Assembly (NCBI GenBank): GCA_014075275.1
Contig: CP046179.1
Span: 2,737,932 to 2,801,931 of the forward strand
Length of the DNA: 64,000 nucleotides
Reading direction: 5' to 3'
DNA from: Boseongicola sp.
GTDB taxonomy: Bacteria > Pseudomonadota > Alphaproteobacteria > Rhodobacterales > Rhodobacteraceae
The position numbers were made by a program, and so were the translations under genes. Below the pieces are notes generated by a model. That model was given only the letters and a program-made list of their open reading frames with translations. It was not told where the DNA came from and made no database searches. The number at the start of each line of letters is the position of its first letter. Position 1 is the stretch's first letter. Positions 18,198-26,422 of this stretch are shown one piece after another.

Positions 18198-19826
18198 TTA
18201 CTGTGTCAGTTTCAACTGGTTGATTTGATTGGCAATCGAGGCGAAGGCGTATTGGATGTCGAGGCCATCAACGCGATAGAAGTGGTTCGGGGTCGAGGCA
18301 CAGTTGCGCATGACCGCGGCTGAGCTGTCAGTGACTTCAAAACCGATGGCGAAAACGATGACACCCTGGGTTTTGGCGGCCGAGCAAACCTGGTTTAAGC
18401 GCGCATCCTTCATCGACGCGCTTACGGTGCTGCGCGGACCATACAGATTATCGTAGTAATGGTTCGCATTGTAGTACTGACGGTAATGCAGGTGGTATGC
18501 GCGCCATGACATGGACATTTCAGCCCATACGTCTTGCCAGTCTAACCGTTCGGCCCGGCTGGCTGTGCCCGCGCCATCACTGTCGTAGGGTTGATTGATC
18601 CAATAGCGGCCAGGAACGTACCAGTTGGGTTCGCGCCAATCGTTGTCGCCGTCAGTGTCGCGGAATTCCTGGTCGTCGGTCGACAGGCGGCCTGTTTGGG
18701 TGTCTTTGTAGATGGGACTTTGCCCGGATTTGTAGGCGTCTTTCAGGTAGTATTGGGTGGTATTGATACCGTCCGTCATCACGACGATGAACTTCAACGT
18801 GTCGGGGCGATTATACGCGAAGGGGCGTTGCGTGAAACTTGCCGGAACCTGGCCTGTACTGAGAAGTGAGTTCAACTGAGGGCCCATGGACGGGTCCAAA
18901 AGACCGGCCCCCCATTTGACTGCAACGTCGATGGATGTGTTGCCTCCTGCCTGAAAGGCGTTGATCTGATTTTTCAGCGCGACGGCGTCGTTGGTCCAGG
19001 GCAGGATGTCAGTGTAGCTTTCGTTTCGACACACAAACCATCTGGGTGCTTGTGCGTGGCGATAGTTGCGCCACGGGTCGAAATGCGCGGTCTGCGAAAG
19101 GGGGACGGTGTGATCAATTGCGGCGCTCGCGAATGAACTGCCTTCAAAGTTCACGCAATGGGAGTAGTTGTGATTGTGGGTGGTGTTCATCAGGGGCAGC
19201 AAATTCTGCCCGGCCGAAACCTGGGTTGAATATGGTACCAATGACATGGACACGCGCCCATCGATCGAGCCAGCCAAGATCTGATCCACGAATGTATTCG
19301 CGGCGGTTTGCATGCGTTCGAGTTTAAGGTTCGACCCCATGGAACCCGAGATATCCAGTACAAGCGATACTTCGATGTCGTTGATGGCTTCCGTCGCTTC
19401 TGAAACAGCGCCGATGGGCAAGACTGGCACGCCGACCATATCCATCATCAACGTGTTGAAATCGCCGTTGATGTCCACACGGACCTGACGACCCGTAATT
19501 ACAGGAAAGCTGCCAATTTCGGTGACTTGAATATCTTTGGGATCAACCGTGATTCCGGATTTTGCCAGATAGTCTTGTACTACAAGTTTGGGGTCGACGG
19601 TCTGGTCGAGATTGGCCGCAGCCAGAACCGCACGGTCGGTAGAGTTTTGCAGGTGGGTGCGCTCGTTCTCGTACAACATAAGGTCGACGGCGATGCCGCC
19701 GAACATGACCATGCATATGAAGATAAAGATCGAGAAAATGATCAAAGATCCATCTTCGTCGTCACGAAACTCTTTCCATTTTGAATGTGCGGCTTTGGCG
19801 CGGGAAATTCGGGAGGCGAAGGACAT
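18198..19826 (-). CDS. TadG-like pilus assembly protein with vWA domain
   Basis: A 542-residue TadG-type protein. The N-terminus DDEDGSLIIFSIFIFICMV (about residues 22-40) is the Tad pilin-like helix, and a von Willebrand factor A domain follows with the metal-site DISGSMGSN (DxSxS) at about residue 154 and VMTDGINTT further on. TadG is thought to sit in the inner membrane with its vWA domain in the periplasm and to take part in Flp pilus assembly or anchoring. First gene of a three-gene minus-strand operon. The roughly 100-residue insertion rich in Tyr, Trp and Asp (about 355-460) is unusual and may be surface-exposed. Confidence 0.88.
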   Translation of the reverse strand: MSFASRISRAKAAHSKWKEFRDDEDGSLIIFSIFIFICMVMFGGIAVDLMLYENERTHLQNSTDRAVLAAANLDQTVDPKLVVQDYLAKSGITVDPKDIQVTEIGSFPVITGRQVRVDINGDFNTLMMDMVGVPVLPIGAVSEATEAINDIEVSLVLDISGSMGSNLKLERMQTAANTFVDQILAGSIDGRVSMSLVPYSTQVSAGQNLLPLMNTTHNHNYSHCVNFEGSSFASAAIDHTVPLSQTAHFDPWRNYRHAQAPRWFVCRNESYTDILPWTNDAVALKNQINAFQAGGNTSIDVAVKWGAGLLDPSMGPQLNSLLSTGQVPASFTQRPFAYNRPDTLKFIVVMTDGINTTQYYLKDAYKSGQSPIYKDTQTGRLSTDDQEFRDTDGDNDWREPNWYVPGRYWINQPYDSDGAGTASRAERLDWQDVWAEMSMSWRAYHLHYRQYYNANHYYDNLYGPRSTVSASMKDARLNQVCSAAKTQGVIVFAIGFEVTDSSAAVMRNCASTPNHFYRVDGLDIQYAFASIANQINQLKLTQ

Positions 19827-19849
19827 TTTCTAGGGTCTCATCAAGCTTC

Positions 19850-20344
19850 ATTTGAGTGGGCGATACGCGCCGCATAAAATCTTAATCCAACCTACTGCAC
19901 GGGGTTTCCCAAGTGCTCTTTATGGGTGCTGAGAGAACGTGTTGGAAAGATGATCGAAGCATGGCGAGATTGAGTAAAAAATAAACAAACGTATTGAAAT
20001 CATTGATTTTTTCCATAACGTGAACGCAGAGTTTTGAATGACCAATTTGTGGCAATACTTTGTGAAAGTGGCATGTTTAATTGTTTCGAAAACCGATGAA
20101 CGCCGGATGACATTTCGGGCAAAATTCCGGTGGTTGTCGCCGGAGACTTACCAATCCATCCGGTTCCGAAAGATTGATTATTTCAAACCGGCGAATTGCG
20201 CGAAAATTGGCCGAGATTGTGCGCGAACAGTCTATTTGCGACAGAAATGGAGAAGTTATTCTCTAAATTGCCAATCACCGGTCAAATAAAGACCGAATGC
20301 CTGTGGCACAGTGTAAATATCAGTAACGATTACAAGGCATTACA
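19850..20344. other. intergenic region between TadG-like gene and small ORF
   Basis: About 500 bp without a convincing gene. It is AT-richer than its surroundings and probably holds the promoter of the Tad operon on the minus strand and of the small membrane ORF on the plus strand. Open frames here (20038-20289 and 20196-20456) have no ribosome-binding site or protein-like composition. Confidence 0.5.
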
Positions 20345-20446
20345 ATGGAACTTTGGATTTACTATTCCGTCATGGCCGCGCCGCTTCTCCCGCTTTTGGC
20401 AATTATTTACGTTCGCACCCGGCAGGGAGCCGCTGCGAAGGGCTGA
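20345..20446 (+). CDS. small single-helix membrane protein (33 aa)
   Basis: A 33-codon frame beginning MELWIYYSVMAAPLLPLLA, with a hydrophobic stretch at about residues 4-22 followed by a basic tail (VRTRQGAAAKG). AAGG is placed 7 bp before the ATG. A strong terminator at 20515-20545 lies 70 bp downstream on the same strand, which supports a separate short transcript ending there. The orientation would be one transmembrane helix with the basic end inside. Its function is unknown; such proteins often bind a larger membrane complex. No homologue is recognised from memory. Confidence 0.5.
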   Translation: MELWIYYSVMAAPLLPLLAIIYVRTRQGAAAKG

Positions 20447-20514
20447 GAATCACTGACGGTGGCTGAATGTTGTTTTGGTCGCCGTCATCAAATCTAATTC
20501 GAACACCAACTTTG

Positions 20515-20545
20515 GCCGATAGATTTCCCGTCTATCGGCATTTTC
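20515..20545 (+). terminator. strong rho-independent terminator
   Basis: A 9-bp perfect stem, GCCGATAGA (20515-20523) with TCTATCGGC (20531-20539), a 7-nt loop and the tail ATTTTCC. The tail is T-rich only on the plus strand, so it terminates a plus-strand transcript. The only plus-strand gene upstream is the 33-residue ORF. It also lies 23 bp past the end of the DMT gene on the minus strand but lacks a U-tract in that direction. Confidence 0.75.
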
Positions 20546-20567
20546 CTAAAGCGCGTCCTGCTTTCAG

Positions 20568-21455
20568 TTATCGAATTCCCGCGCCCGTTCTGGCCTTCTT
20601 ACGCGCATCCAGTGAAACCCAGACTGCGGCTGCAACGACAAGCGCGGCACCGACAAAGAATTCCGGGCGTGGGGTTTCGTTGAAGACCACCAGCCCGACC
20701 AAAACCGACAGCACCAGACCCAGGTAGCTGAGTACGGACAGGAAGCCTGCCGCCCCAAGGAAGTGCGCGCGGAGAAAGCAAAGCTGGGCGCTTTGGGCAA
20801 GCACGCCGATGAGGATGAGGGGGATAAGGTGTTCAGGTAGCACCGGCGTCCAAGCCCACAAAGCGAATGGGGCTGTTACGATTGCGAGGCCTGCGGTGTA
20901 GAAGGTCATGAGCACAATCGGGGGTGCGTCCCTTAGTCTGCGTGTGGCGATGACCGCGGCAGAGCCTGACAGTACAACGACGCCAAGCGCCACTAGACCG
21001 GTGGTGTCGCCCCCGAAGGTGGCCGGGTTCACAGCAATGACAACGCCGACGAATGCGATCGCTGCCCCGATCCATCGCTTTGCGCCGATCCATTCGTGAA
21101 GGAAGATCGCCGCCAGGATCATGGTCATGATCGGGCGGGTAAATCCGACGGCGGTGAATAGTGCAAGTGGAACGCGCGCGATTGCAAAGAAGCTGGCAGT
21201 GAGGGTGATGACGGACATCAAAACGCGCAGGAGGTGCAGCGGAAGGTCAGGAGTGTCTTTGAATGTGTGCCGCTCTTTGATGATGAACGGAAGGATCAGC
21301 ACAAATCCGACTGCGGCGCGCATGAAGACAACCTGGGACGCGGCATAGTCGGGGCCCAGCCATTTGACGATTGAAAGAGCGCCGACATTTAAGAAGAGAT
21401 CGGCCAGAAGCCATACGCCACCCGTCAGATTGTCGCGTTCGGTCTGTTCATTCAC
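20568..21455 (-). CDS. DMT-superfamily (EamA) transporter
   Basis: A 295-residue drug/metabolite transporter with about ten hydrophobic helices in two EamA repeats, ending in a basic DARKKARTGAGIR tail. It starts at a GTG (21455) and overlaps the stop of the PIG-L gene by 8 bp, so translation is coupled. As the last gene of a ROK regulator, deacetylase, DMT run, it may move a sugar or amine product of the deacetylase across the inner membrane. The substrate is not readable. Confidence 0.88.
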   Translation of the reverse strand: MNEQTERDNLTGGVWLLADLFLNVGALSIVKWLGPDYAASQVVFMRAAVGFVLILPFIIKERHTFKDTPDLPLHLLRVLMSVITLTASFFAIARVPLALFTAVGFTRPIMTMILAAIFLHEWIGAKRWIGAAIAFVGVVIAVNPATFGGDTTGLVALGVVVLSGSAAVIATRRLRDAPPIVLMTFYTAGLAIVTAPFALWAWTPVLPEHLIPLILIGVLAQSAQLCFLRAHFLGAAGFLSVLSYLGLVLSVLVGLVVFNETPRPEFFVGAALVVAAAVWVSLDARKKARTGAGIR

Positions 21456-23799
21456 GGCGAGCGATTATGTTGGCCATCAGACGGAAGGCTCCGGGAACAA
21501 GATGCTCCATCTGGTGGTGAAGGATGAGTGATGTGTGGACGTGTCGTCCCTTGCCTACGTCAGCGGCAAGAAGCGAGCCGTGGAGTGGAGCTTCGCCGGG
21601 GTCGTTAATGGCCAGCAAGGGGACATAGGCTTTGTCCCACGATTTGGCGAAATAGAGGCCGCGCTCTTTGACCCAGCCTGACCAGTCGTCTTCGGTGATG
21701 CGGTTGGGAGAGGTCAGAATCGGGTGATCGGCCAGATGGGTTACCGCGCTGTTTTCATCGGTAACGCGCCACCGCAGCGAGGGTTTGCCGATTTCCAGAT
21801 GCAATGGCGGTGTCGTATCCGCATCCCAATTGTCCCAGGGCCTATGGTAAAGAGTTACCAGTGTGCCGCCGTTTCTGCACCAGTTGTTCAGTTTGGGCGC
21901 GGCTTCGAGAAGGCCCGTGCGGAATTTGTAAGCGAAGATGCCTACGATGATCGTGTCAAACCGTTGAAGCGCCGCGTCACTGAGAAGATCGGTGTCTGAA
22001 ACATCCTCGACCTGTGCGCCAAGTGTAGAGATCCAGTGTCCGACCCGGTCGTTTCCTGCGCCAACGTAACCAACGCGCACATCTGGCACGATTGCGTGTA
22101 GCGCGCGGGCTTTGACAACCGCAGGCTTGAATTGAGCCGTTGGGGTGATGTGGGGATAATCAATGAGGGTGGTTGACTGGGCGGGCTTATCGCCGCCGAA
22201 GAGCGAAAGTTCGTATAGGCTAGGAGTTAGGTCAGTCGGAGCCGATATTGTGACGGCATCGTCCGACGTCGAAGTCGTCCAGCCATCGGGCGTGGACAGG
22301 GATATCGCATCGGCGGACATGATTTGCAGTTCAGTGTCGCGCGCGGCGTTTTCCAAGTTTATCAGGATTGCGCTGGGCGTAACGCTTGCTGACGGGGCAG
22401 GGAGCACGAAGGGTTCTTCGCCAAAGCGCGTTGCAATTGAGAGATCGTGGCCAAGCACATTCAACCCAAGCGACCAATATGGGGTTGTTGGAGCAGCGGG
22501 ATCATAGGCTGCTCGATAGGGGTCAGACGGCAAGGCGGCTGAATCGATTGAGAGGGTTTCGGCGTCGATGGACCAACCGCTGGGGAGAACTGGCTGAACA
22601 GACAGCGTGTCTGCGCTGCCTTTGTCTATGTCGATCCTGACTGACGTGCTTGTGCCGGGGGACAAGAAACTATTGTCGGTTGATGCCTGTACGATGATGC
22701 CGAGCGAAATTCTGACGACGCGGTCCAGTTGGTCACGCTTAGCAACTAAGCGGTGAATGATGTCGCCGCGCAGATTGTCTGGACAGGCATAAATGACGTG
22801 TTCAATTTCGGCGCGTGCCTTGAGTGCGTTATCCGCGACTGTCTGAAAGTCTGGGAAGGCGGCAATCGCTGCGTCGATGAGTTTCGATGCGTTGTCTAAT
22901 TGGTTTGAAATGGGCCCGGCCCCGGCGAGTTGCGCGAGATCGGCAACAGAGTTCGGTATTCCGGAGAACAGAGAGCTGTCTGGCCCGCTGACGTGGGATT
23001 CTGCCAGATGCAGGGGCCAATCACGCTCGTTTCTCAAGCCGACCCAGACGCCCATGCCTTGCGTGCGATGAAAAGATCGGGACATCTGTCCGATCCTGTC
23101 CCAGACCCAACCACTCATCGGATCGCCGCCGCTGCTGTCGATGGTCAGTGTGGCGGGTGGGGGCGGCACATCGTCATCGTAAGTTTGGCCGGCACCGGAC
23201 CACGCCGGAAGATAGAGTTTTTTGACTTGCCACGGAGGTAGGTTTGACGGGTATGCCGGATCGGCAGCGGCAGCCATAACTTCGTGCGCTGCCTGGGTCA
23301 TGGCGCGGTGGTGGCCGTGCTGACCGGGAACATCTAGAAACGTCGGGCACAGAATGTCAGGTCGATCTGTGCGGATGATTTCGACGAAGCGGGCCAATGT
23401 CCGATCATGACCCCAGTAAGAAAAGGTTTCGGTTCCGGTTTTGGAAAAGCCGAAATCGGTGATCGGATCGTCCCAACGTTCAGAATGCCAATACATGCGC
23501 ATATCAAGGATGTCGCAGGCGCGCTCCATCTCGCGCGTGCGCAATGCACCGAGTTCTGCGCCTGCTTCGGTGCCGATGTCGTTTTGGCCGCCTTCGCCTC
23601 TGGTTGAACATGCGTAGGACAGGTTTATGCCATCGCGAAAAATCAGTGCAGCAAGCATTCCTGAGTCTTCATCATCTGGATGGGCCCCGGACTGCATGAA
23701 CCGCATGACCGACTTTAGCGGACGCAAGGCCCACCAAAGCTGCATGACCCGAGGCGTGGCACGGGCATCTGCCAGTCGGGATTGGTCAATGGTTTGCAT
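21448..23799 (-). CDS. large PIG-L family deacetylase
   Basis: A 783-residue protein whose first 240 residues form a PIG-L/LmbE deacetylase domain. These zinc enzymes remove acetyl groups from N-acetylglucosamine conjugates. The zinc motif AHPDDE is at residues 39-44, STRGEGGQND is a family stretch, and GQHGHHRAMTQAAHEV supplies the third ligand. The remaining 540 residues are an added region: a beta-rich part (about 380-560) and a final domain with VRVGYVGAGNDRVGHWISTLG that resembles a glutamine-amidotransferase-like fold. It is much longer than ordinary PIG-L enzymes (about 230). AGGAACC precedes the ATG. It lies 8 bp downstream of the ROK gene. Confidence 0.87.
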   Translation of the reverse strand: MQTIDQSRLADARATPRVMQLWWALRPLKSVMRFMQSGAHPDDEDSGMLAALIFRDGINLSYACSTRGEGGQNDIGTEAGAELGALRTREMERACDILDMRMYWHSERWDDPITDFGFSKTGTETFSYWGHDRTLARFVEIIRTDRPDILCPTFLDVPGQHGHHRAMTQAAHEVMAAAADPAYPSNLPPWQVKKLYLPAWSGAGQTYDDDVPPPPATLTIDSSGGDPMSGWVWDRIGQMSRSFHRTQGMGVWVGLRNERDWPLHLAESHVSGPDSSLFSGIPNSVADLAQLAGAGPISNQLDNASKLIDAAIAAFPDFQTVADNALKARAEIEHVIYACPDNLRGDIIHRLVAKRDQLDRVVRISLGIIVQASTDNSFLSPGTSTSVRIDIDKGSADTLSVQPVLPSGWSIDAETLSIDSAALPSDPYRAAYDPAAPTTPYWSLGLNVLGHDLSIATRFGEEPFVLPAPSASVTPSAILINLENAARDTELQIMSADAISLSTPDGWTTSTSDDAVTISAPTDLTPSLYELSLFGGDKPAQSTTLIDYPHITPTAQFKPAVVKARALHAIVPDVRVGYVGAGNDRVGHWISTLGAQVEDVSDTDLLSDAALQRFDTIIVGIFAYKFRTGLLEAAPKLNNWCRNGGTLVTLYHRPWDNWDADTTPPLHLEIGKPSLRWRVTDENSAVTHLADHPILTSPNRITEDDWSGWVKERGLYFAKSWDKAYVPLLAINDPGEAPLHGSLLAADVGKGRHVHTSLILHHQMEHLVPGAFRLMANIIARRE

Positions 23800-23807
23800 G
23801 GTGGTTC

Positions 23808-24983
23808 CTACAATTGCGCGGAGATTTTCGGTGTGAAGGCTTGATTGATAACAAGGGCGGCGGCACCGAGTGTTGCGGTCATCCGACCAGAAGCACCCCG
23901 CAGCACGCGAGGGCCGCCGCGATCCATGCGGTTGGAAACCGAGTGATCTGAGGGGCGAACGGATTGCACAAAATGTTCCAGAATGCTGTCGGGCATCGCA
24001 CCGCCAAGAATGATTGCCTGAGGGTCCAGCAAGTTTTCAATTATCGTGATCGCAGCAGAAAGCGGCTCGATGGCGGCATCCAGCCAACTTTCCAGAATTG
24101 GGTGGTTCTGTTGGTAGAGACGGTCAAGGTCATCGCCGCTGTCGACATCAATTCCCTCTTTTGCAAGTGCGCGTTGGACAGAGAACCGACTGACGACATC
24201 TTCCAAAAGCCGGGTTTTCCCATCGCTGGTGACAGGAATATGCCCAATTTCACCAGCGTTTCCGAATGCGCCAGAGATGATGCGGCCCTTATGAACTGCG
24301 CCAAGGCCCAAGCCGCTGCCGAAGTATATGAATGCATAAGTATCGAGGCCTTGGGCAACTCCCGAGATGCGTTCGGCGATGGCCGCGGCGTTGGCATCGT
24401 TTTCGACGGCAACCGGAATGCCGAGGGTATCAGCGAACCAAAGATCGGGGGCGATATCGTCCCAGATTGGACCGTCAGATCGGCTGCCCCGTAATCCTGT
24501 TGGGCCAAATGGACCTGGCATTACGATACCGGCACCGAGCAATCGATCTTTCGGAGCTTTGGTCTTGGTGAGGAGTTTTTTCTGAACGTTGACAACAGTT
24601 TGTGTGACGGTTTTTCGATCCAACGCCTTCAATACAGTTCGCTGAGAAGCAAGTGTATTGCCACAGAGGTCCAGTAGCGCCGCAAAGACTGCGTCGGAGC
24701 GAATTTCGACGCCAGCTGCAAATCCGCCCAGCGGGTTAAGAGCATATTGGACCGCCGGCAAACCGCGCCCGGCAGTGCGCCGCCCGGTTTCAACGATCAG
24801 GTCATCTTGAAGAAGATCGGCAATTATATTCGACACCGCCTGCGTCGAGAGACCTGACACTTTGGCAATTTCTGCGCGTCCAATTTCGCCGGCGGCGCGA
24901 ACACGTCCGAGCACCATTTGCCTGTTGTGGCTGCGGGAACGTTCGGCATTTGCGCCAACGATGATTTCGGACAGGGCGACCAT
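23808..24983 (-). CDS. ROK family transcriptional regulator
   Basis: A 391-residue NagC/XylR-type regulator: an N-terminal MarR-like winged helix-turn-helix (about residues 25-75, AEIAKVSGLSTQAVSNIIADL) and a ROK sugar-binding domain with ENDANAAAIAERI, FIYFGSGLGLGAVHKGR and GNAGEIGHIPV. The Cys-rich zinc motif (CxCGxxGC) that normally follows the GHI histidine is absent; the sequence there is TSDGKTRLLEDVVSR. It is divergent from the sugar ABC operon, with a repeated operator starting 10 bp upstream of its ATG. This fits a sugar-responsive repressor that controls both directions. Confidence 0.92.
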   Translation of the reverse strand: MVALSEIIVGANAERSRSHNRQMVLGRVRAAGEIGRAEIAKVSGLSTQAVSNIIADLLQDDLIVETGRRTAGRGLPAVQYALNPLGGFAAGVEIRSDAVFAALLDLCGNTLASQRTVLKALDRKTVTQTVVNVQKKLLTKTKAPKDRLLGAGIVMPGPFGPTGLRGSRSDGPIWDDIAPDLWFADTLGIPVAVENDANAAAIAERISGVAQGLDTYAFIYFGSGLGLGAVHKGRIISGAFGNAGEIGHIPVTSDGKTRLLEDVVSRFSVQRALAKEGIDVDSGDDLDRLYQQNHPILESWLDAAIEPLSAAITIIENLLDPQAIILGGAMPDSILEHFVQSVRPSDHSVSNRMDRGGPRVLRGASGRMTATLGAAALVINQAFTPKISAQL

Positions 24984-24992
24984 TTCAACCGA

Positions 24993-25032
24993 TTAACTCA
25001 AGTTGGTTGATAACTCAATATAGTTGAGTTAA
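24993..25032. promoter_or_regulatory. ROK operator: two overlapping inverted repeats
   Basis: Four half-sites form two tandem inverted repeats with identical 5-bp spacers. The first is AACTCAA (24995-25001) with TTGATAA (25007-25013); the second is AACTCAA (25012-25018) with TTGAGTT (25024-25030). TTGATAA deviates from the consensus at one base. The array begins 10 bp upstream of the ROK gene start and 74 bp upstream of the ABC binding-protein start. It is the obvious binding site for the divergent ROK regulator, and cooperative binding by two dimers is likely. Confidence 0.75.
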
Positions 25033-25105
25033 TCATTCTTCATGGAGGGCGCCCCCGTTGCGTCCCAAATCGGCGTTCGGCCGTAAAGCTATAGGGAGAA
25101 TCTAA

Positions 25106-26368
25106 ATGAGTTTAAGCAAGCTGAAGGTCTTTTCAGTTGCCGCAGCAACAAGCGTGGCAACTTTGCTGGGGTCAGCTGCGAATGCGGTTGAGATTGAGTA
25201 TTGGCAGTATTTCTTTGATGCGCGCGTAACGGCGATGGAGCAACTGATCGACAATTTCCAGGCTGCCAACCCGGATATCACGGTCAAGATGACTCACTTC
25301 CCCTATGCGGATTACCGCACCAAGGTTGCCGCCGCCGTTCCGGCGGGCGAAGGGCCAGATGTGGTCCAGCTGTTTTATGGTTGGCTGAATGACTATGTTG
25401 CTGCCGAACTGATCCAGCCGCTGCCAGCGTCTGACTTTCCTACATCCGAAATTGACGCGAATTTCTTCCCAATGGTTCAGGCCATGAAAGATGGCAACAA
25501 TTACTGGGCGCTTCCAACCGCAGTGCGGTCTTTGGCATTGTTCTATAACGAACGTCTTCTGGAAGAAGCAGGTGTTGAGCCACCAACCACCATCGACGAA
25601 ATGGTTGAGGCGGCACGTGCCATGACCAAGTTTGATGGTGCCGGAAACGTTACTCAGGTTGGCATTACCGCTGGTATGACGGCGCAGGACCACCACTGGT
25701 TCCGCGAAGTTCTGGTGCGCCAGATGGGGGGCGAGCCTTATCTGGATGACTATCGGACTGTAAATTACAACTCGGACGCGGGCGTTAAGGCGCTGGAGTT
25801 TTATGTTGGAATGTCTGAGAGCGACGACCCGATTTCATCATTTGGATTTATGGACGAGCCACAAGCGGCCTTTAAGGCCGGGCGTGCAGGAATGCATATT
25901 GATGGATCGTTCCGTATTGGCTCGCTTAACAAACAGCGGGGTCTGAAATGGGGTGTGACCGAACTGCCAGCGACGTCTGACGGTACGCAGTCGAACTATT
26001 CGTCCTATTGGGTGAATGCGATCACCACAAAGGCTGAGGGCGAGAAATACGACGCTGCTGTAAAGTTCATGCAGTATGTAACGTCTGATGAAGCGATGCA
26101 GGTCTGGCTTGATGTGGTCGGCGAACTTCCGGCCAAGCCATCTGTTGGTATGACCGAAGACAACGCGAACAACCCGGTATTCGGGCCGTTCATTCGCGGA
26201 TTGGCCTATGCCAACACGACGAAGTTTGCCAACGAAAGTGGGCAGCGTCAAATTTTGAATGAAATGGTCGAGCGTATGACGCTTCAGGGAATGAGTGCTT
26301 CAGACAGCATCGCCATTGCTGCGGAAGCCGAGCAAAAGCTTCTGAACGAGTATTACTCGTCCAACTAA
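25106..26368 (+). CDS. sugar ABC transporter substrate-binding protein
   Basis: A 420-residue periplasmic binding protein of the carbohydrate (family 1) type. A signal peptide is visible (MSLSKLKVF, hydrophobic core, cleavage after SAANA near residue 27), followed by VEIEYWQYFFDARVTAMEQL. The AGRAGMHIDGSFRIG region near residue 265 is typical of sugar-binding family 1. AGGGAGAA lies 9 bp before the ATG. It is the first gene of a seven-gene operon and defines its import function. The exact sugar is unknown; the operon's lyase and the neighbouring deacetylase suggest a modified sugar. Confidence 0.93.
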   Translation: MSLSKLKVFSVAAATSVATLLGSAANAVEIEYWQYFFDARVTAMEQLIDNFQAANPDITVKMTHFPYADYRTKVAAAVPAGEGPDVVQLFYGWLNDYVAAELIQPLPASDFPTSEIDANFFPMVQAMKDGNNYWALPTAVRSLALFYNERLLEEAGVEPPTTIDEMVEAARAMTKFDGAGNVTQVGITAGMTAQDHHWFREVLVRQMGGEPYLDDYRTVNYNSDAGVKALEFYVGMSESDDPISSFGFMDEPQAAFKAGRAGMHIDGSFRIGSLNKQRGLKWGVTELPATSDGTQSNYSSYWVNAITTKAEGEKYDAAVKFMQYVTSDEAMQVWLDVVGELPAKPSVGMTEDNANNPVFGPFIRGLAYANTTKFANESGQRQILNEMVERMTLQGMSASDSIAIAAEAEQKLLNEYYSSN

Positions 26369-26377
26369 AACTTCCTC

Positions 26378-26402
26378 TCTCCGGCCTGTAACGGGCCGGA
26401 GA
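26378..26402 (+). promoter_or_regulatory. intercistronic stem-loop after the binding-protein gene
   Basis: A perfect 9-bp stem, TCTCCGGCC with GGCCGGAGA, closes a 7-nt loop in the 54-bp gap between the binding protein and the first permease. No T-run follows, so it is not a terminator. Such hairpins commonly protect the upstream mRNA end and raise binding-protein levels over permease levels. Confidence 0.6.
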
Positions 26403-26422
26403 TCTCCCTGACGGGTAGGGCT

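Noticed and set aside
20038-20289. 83-codon open frame upstream of the small membrane protein
   Set aside because: No ribosome site, and its composition is not protein-like.
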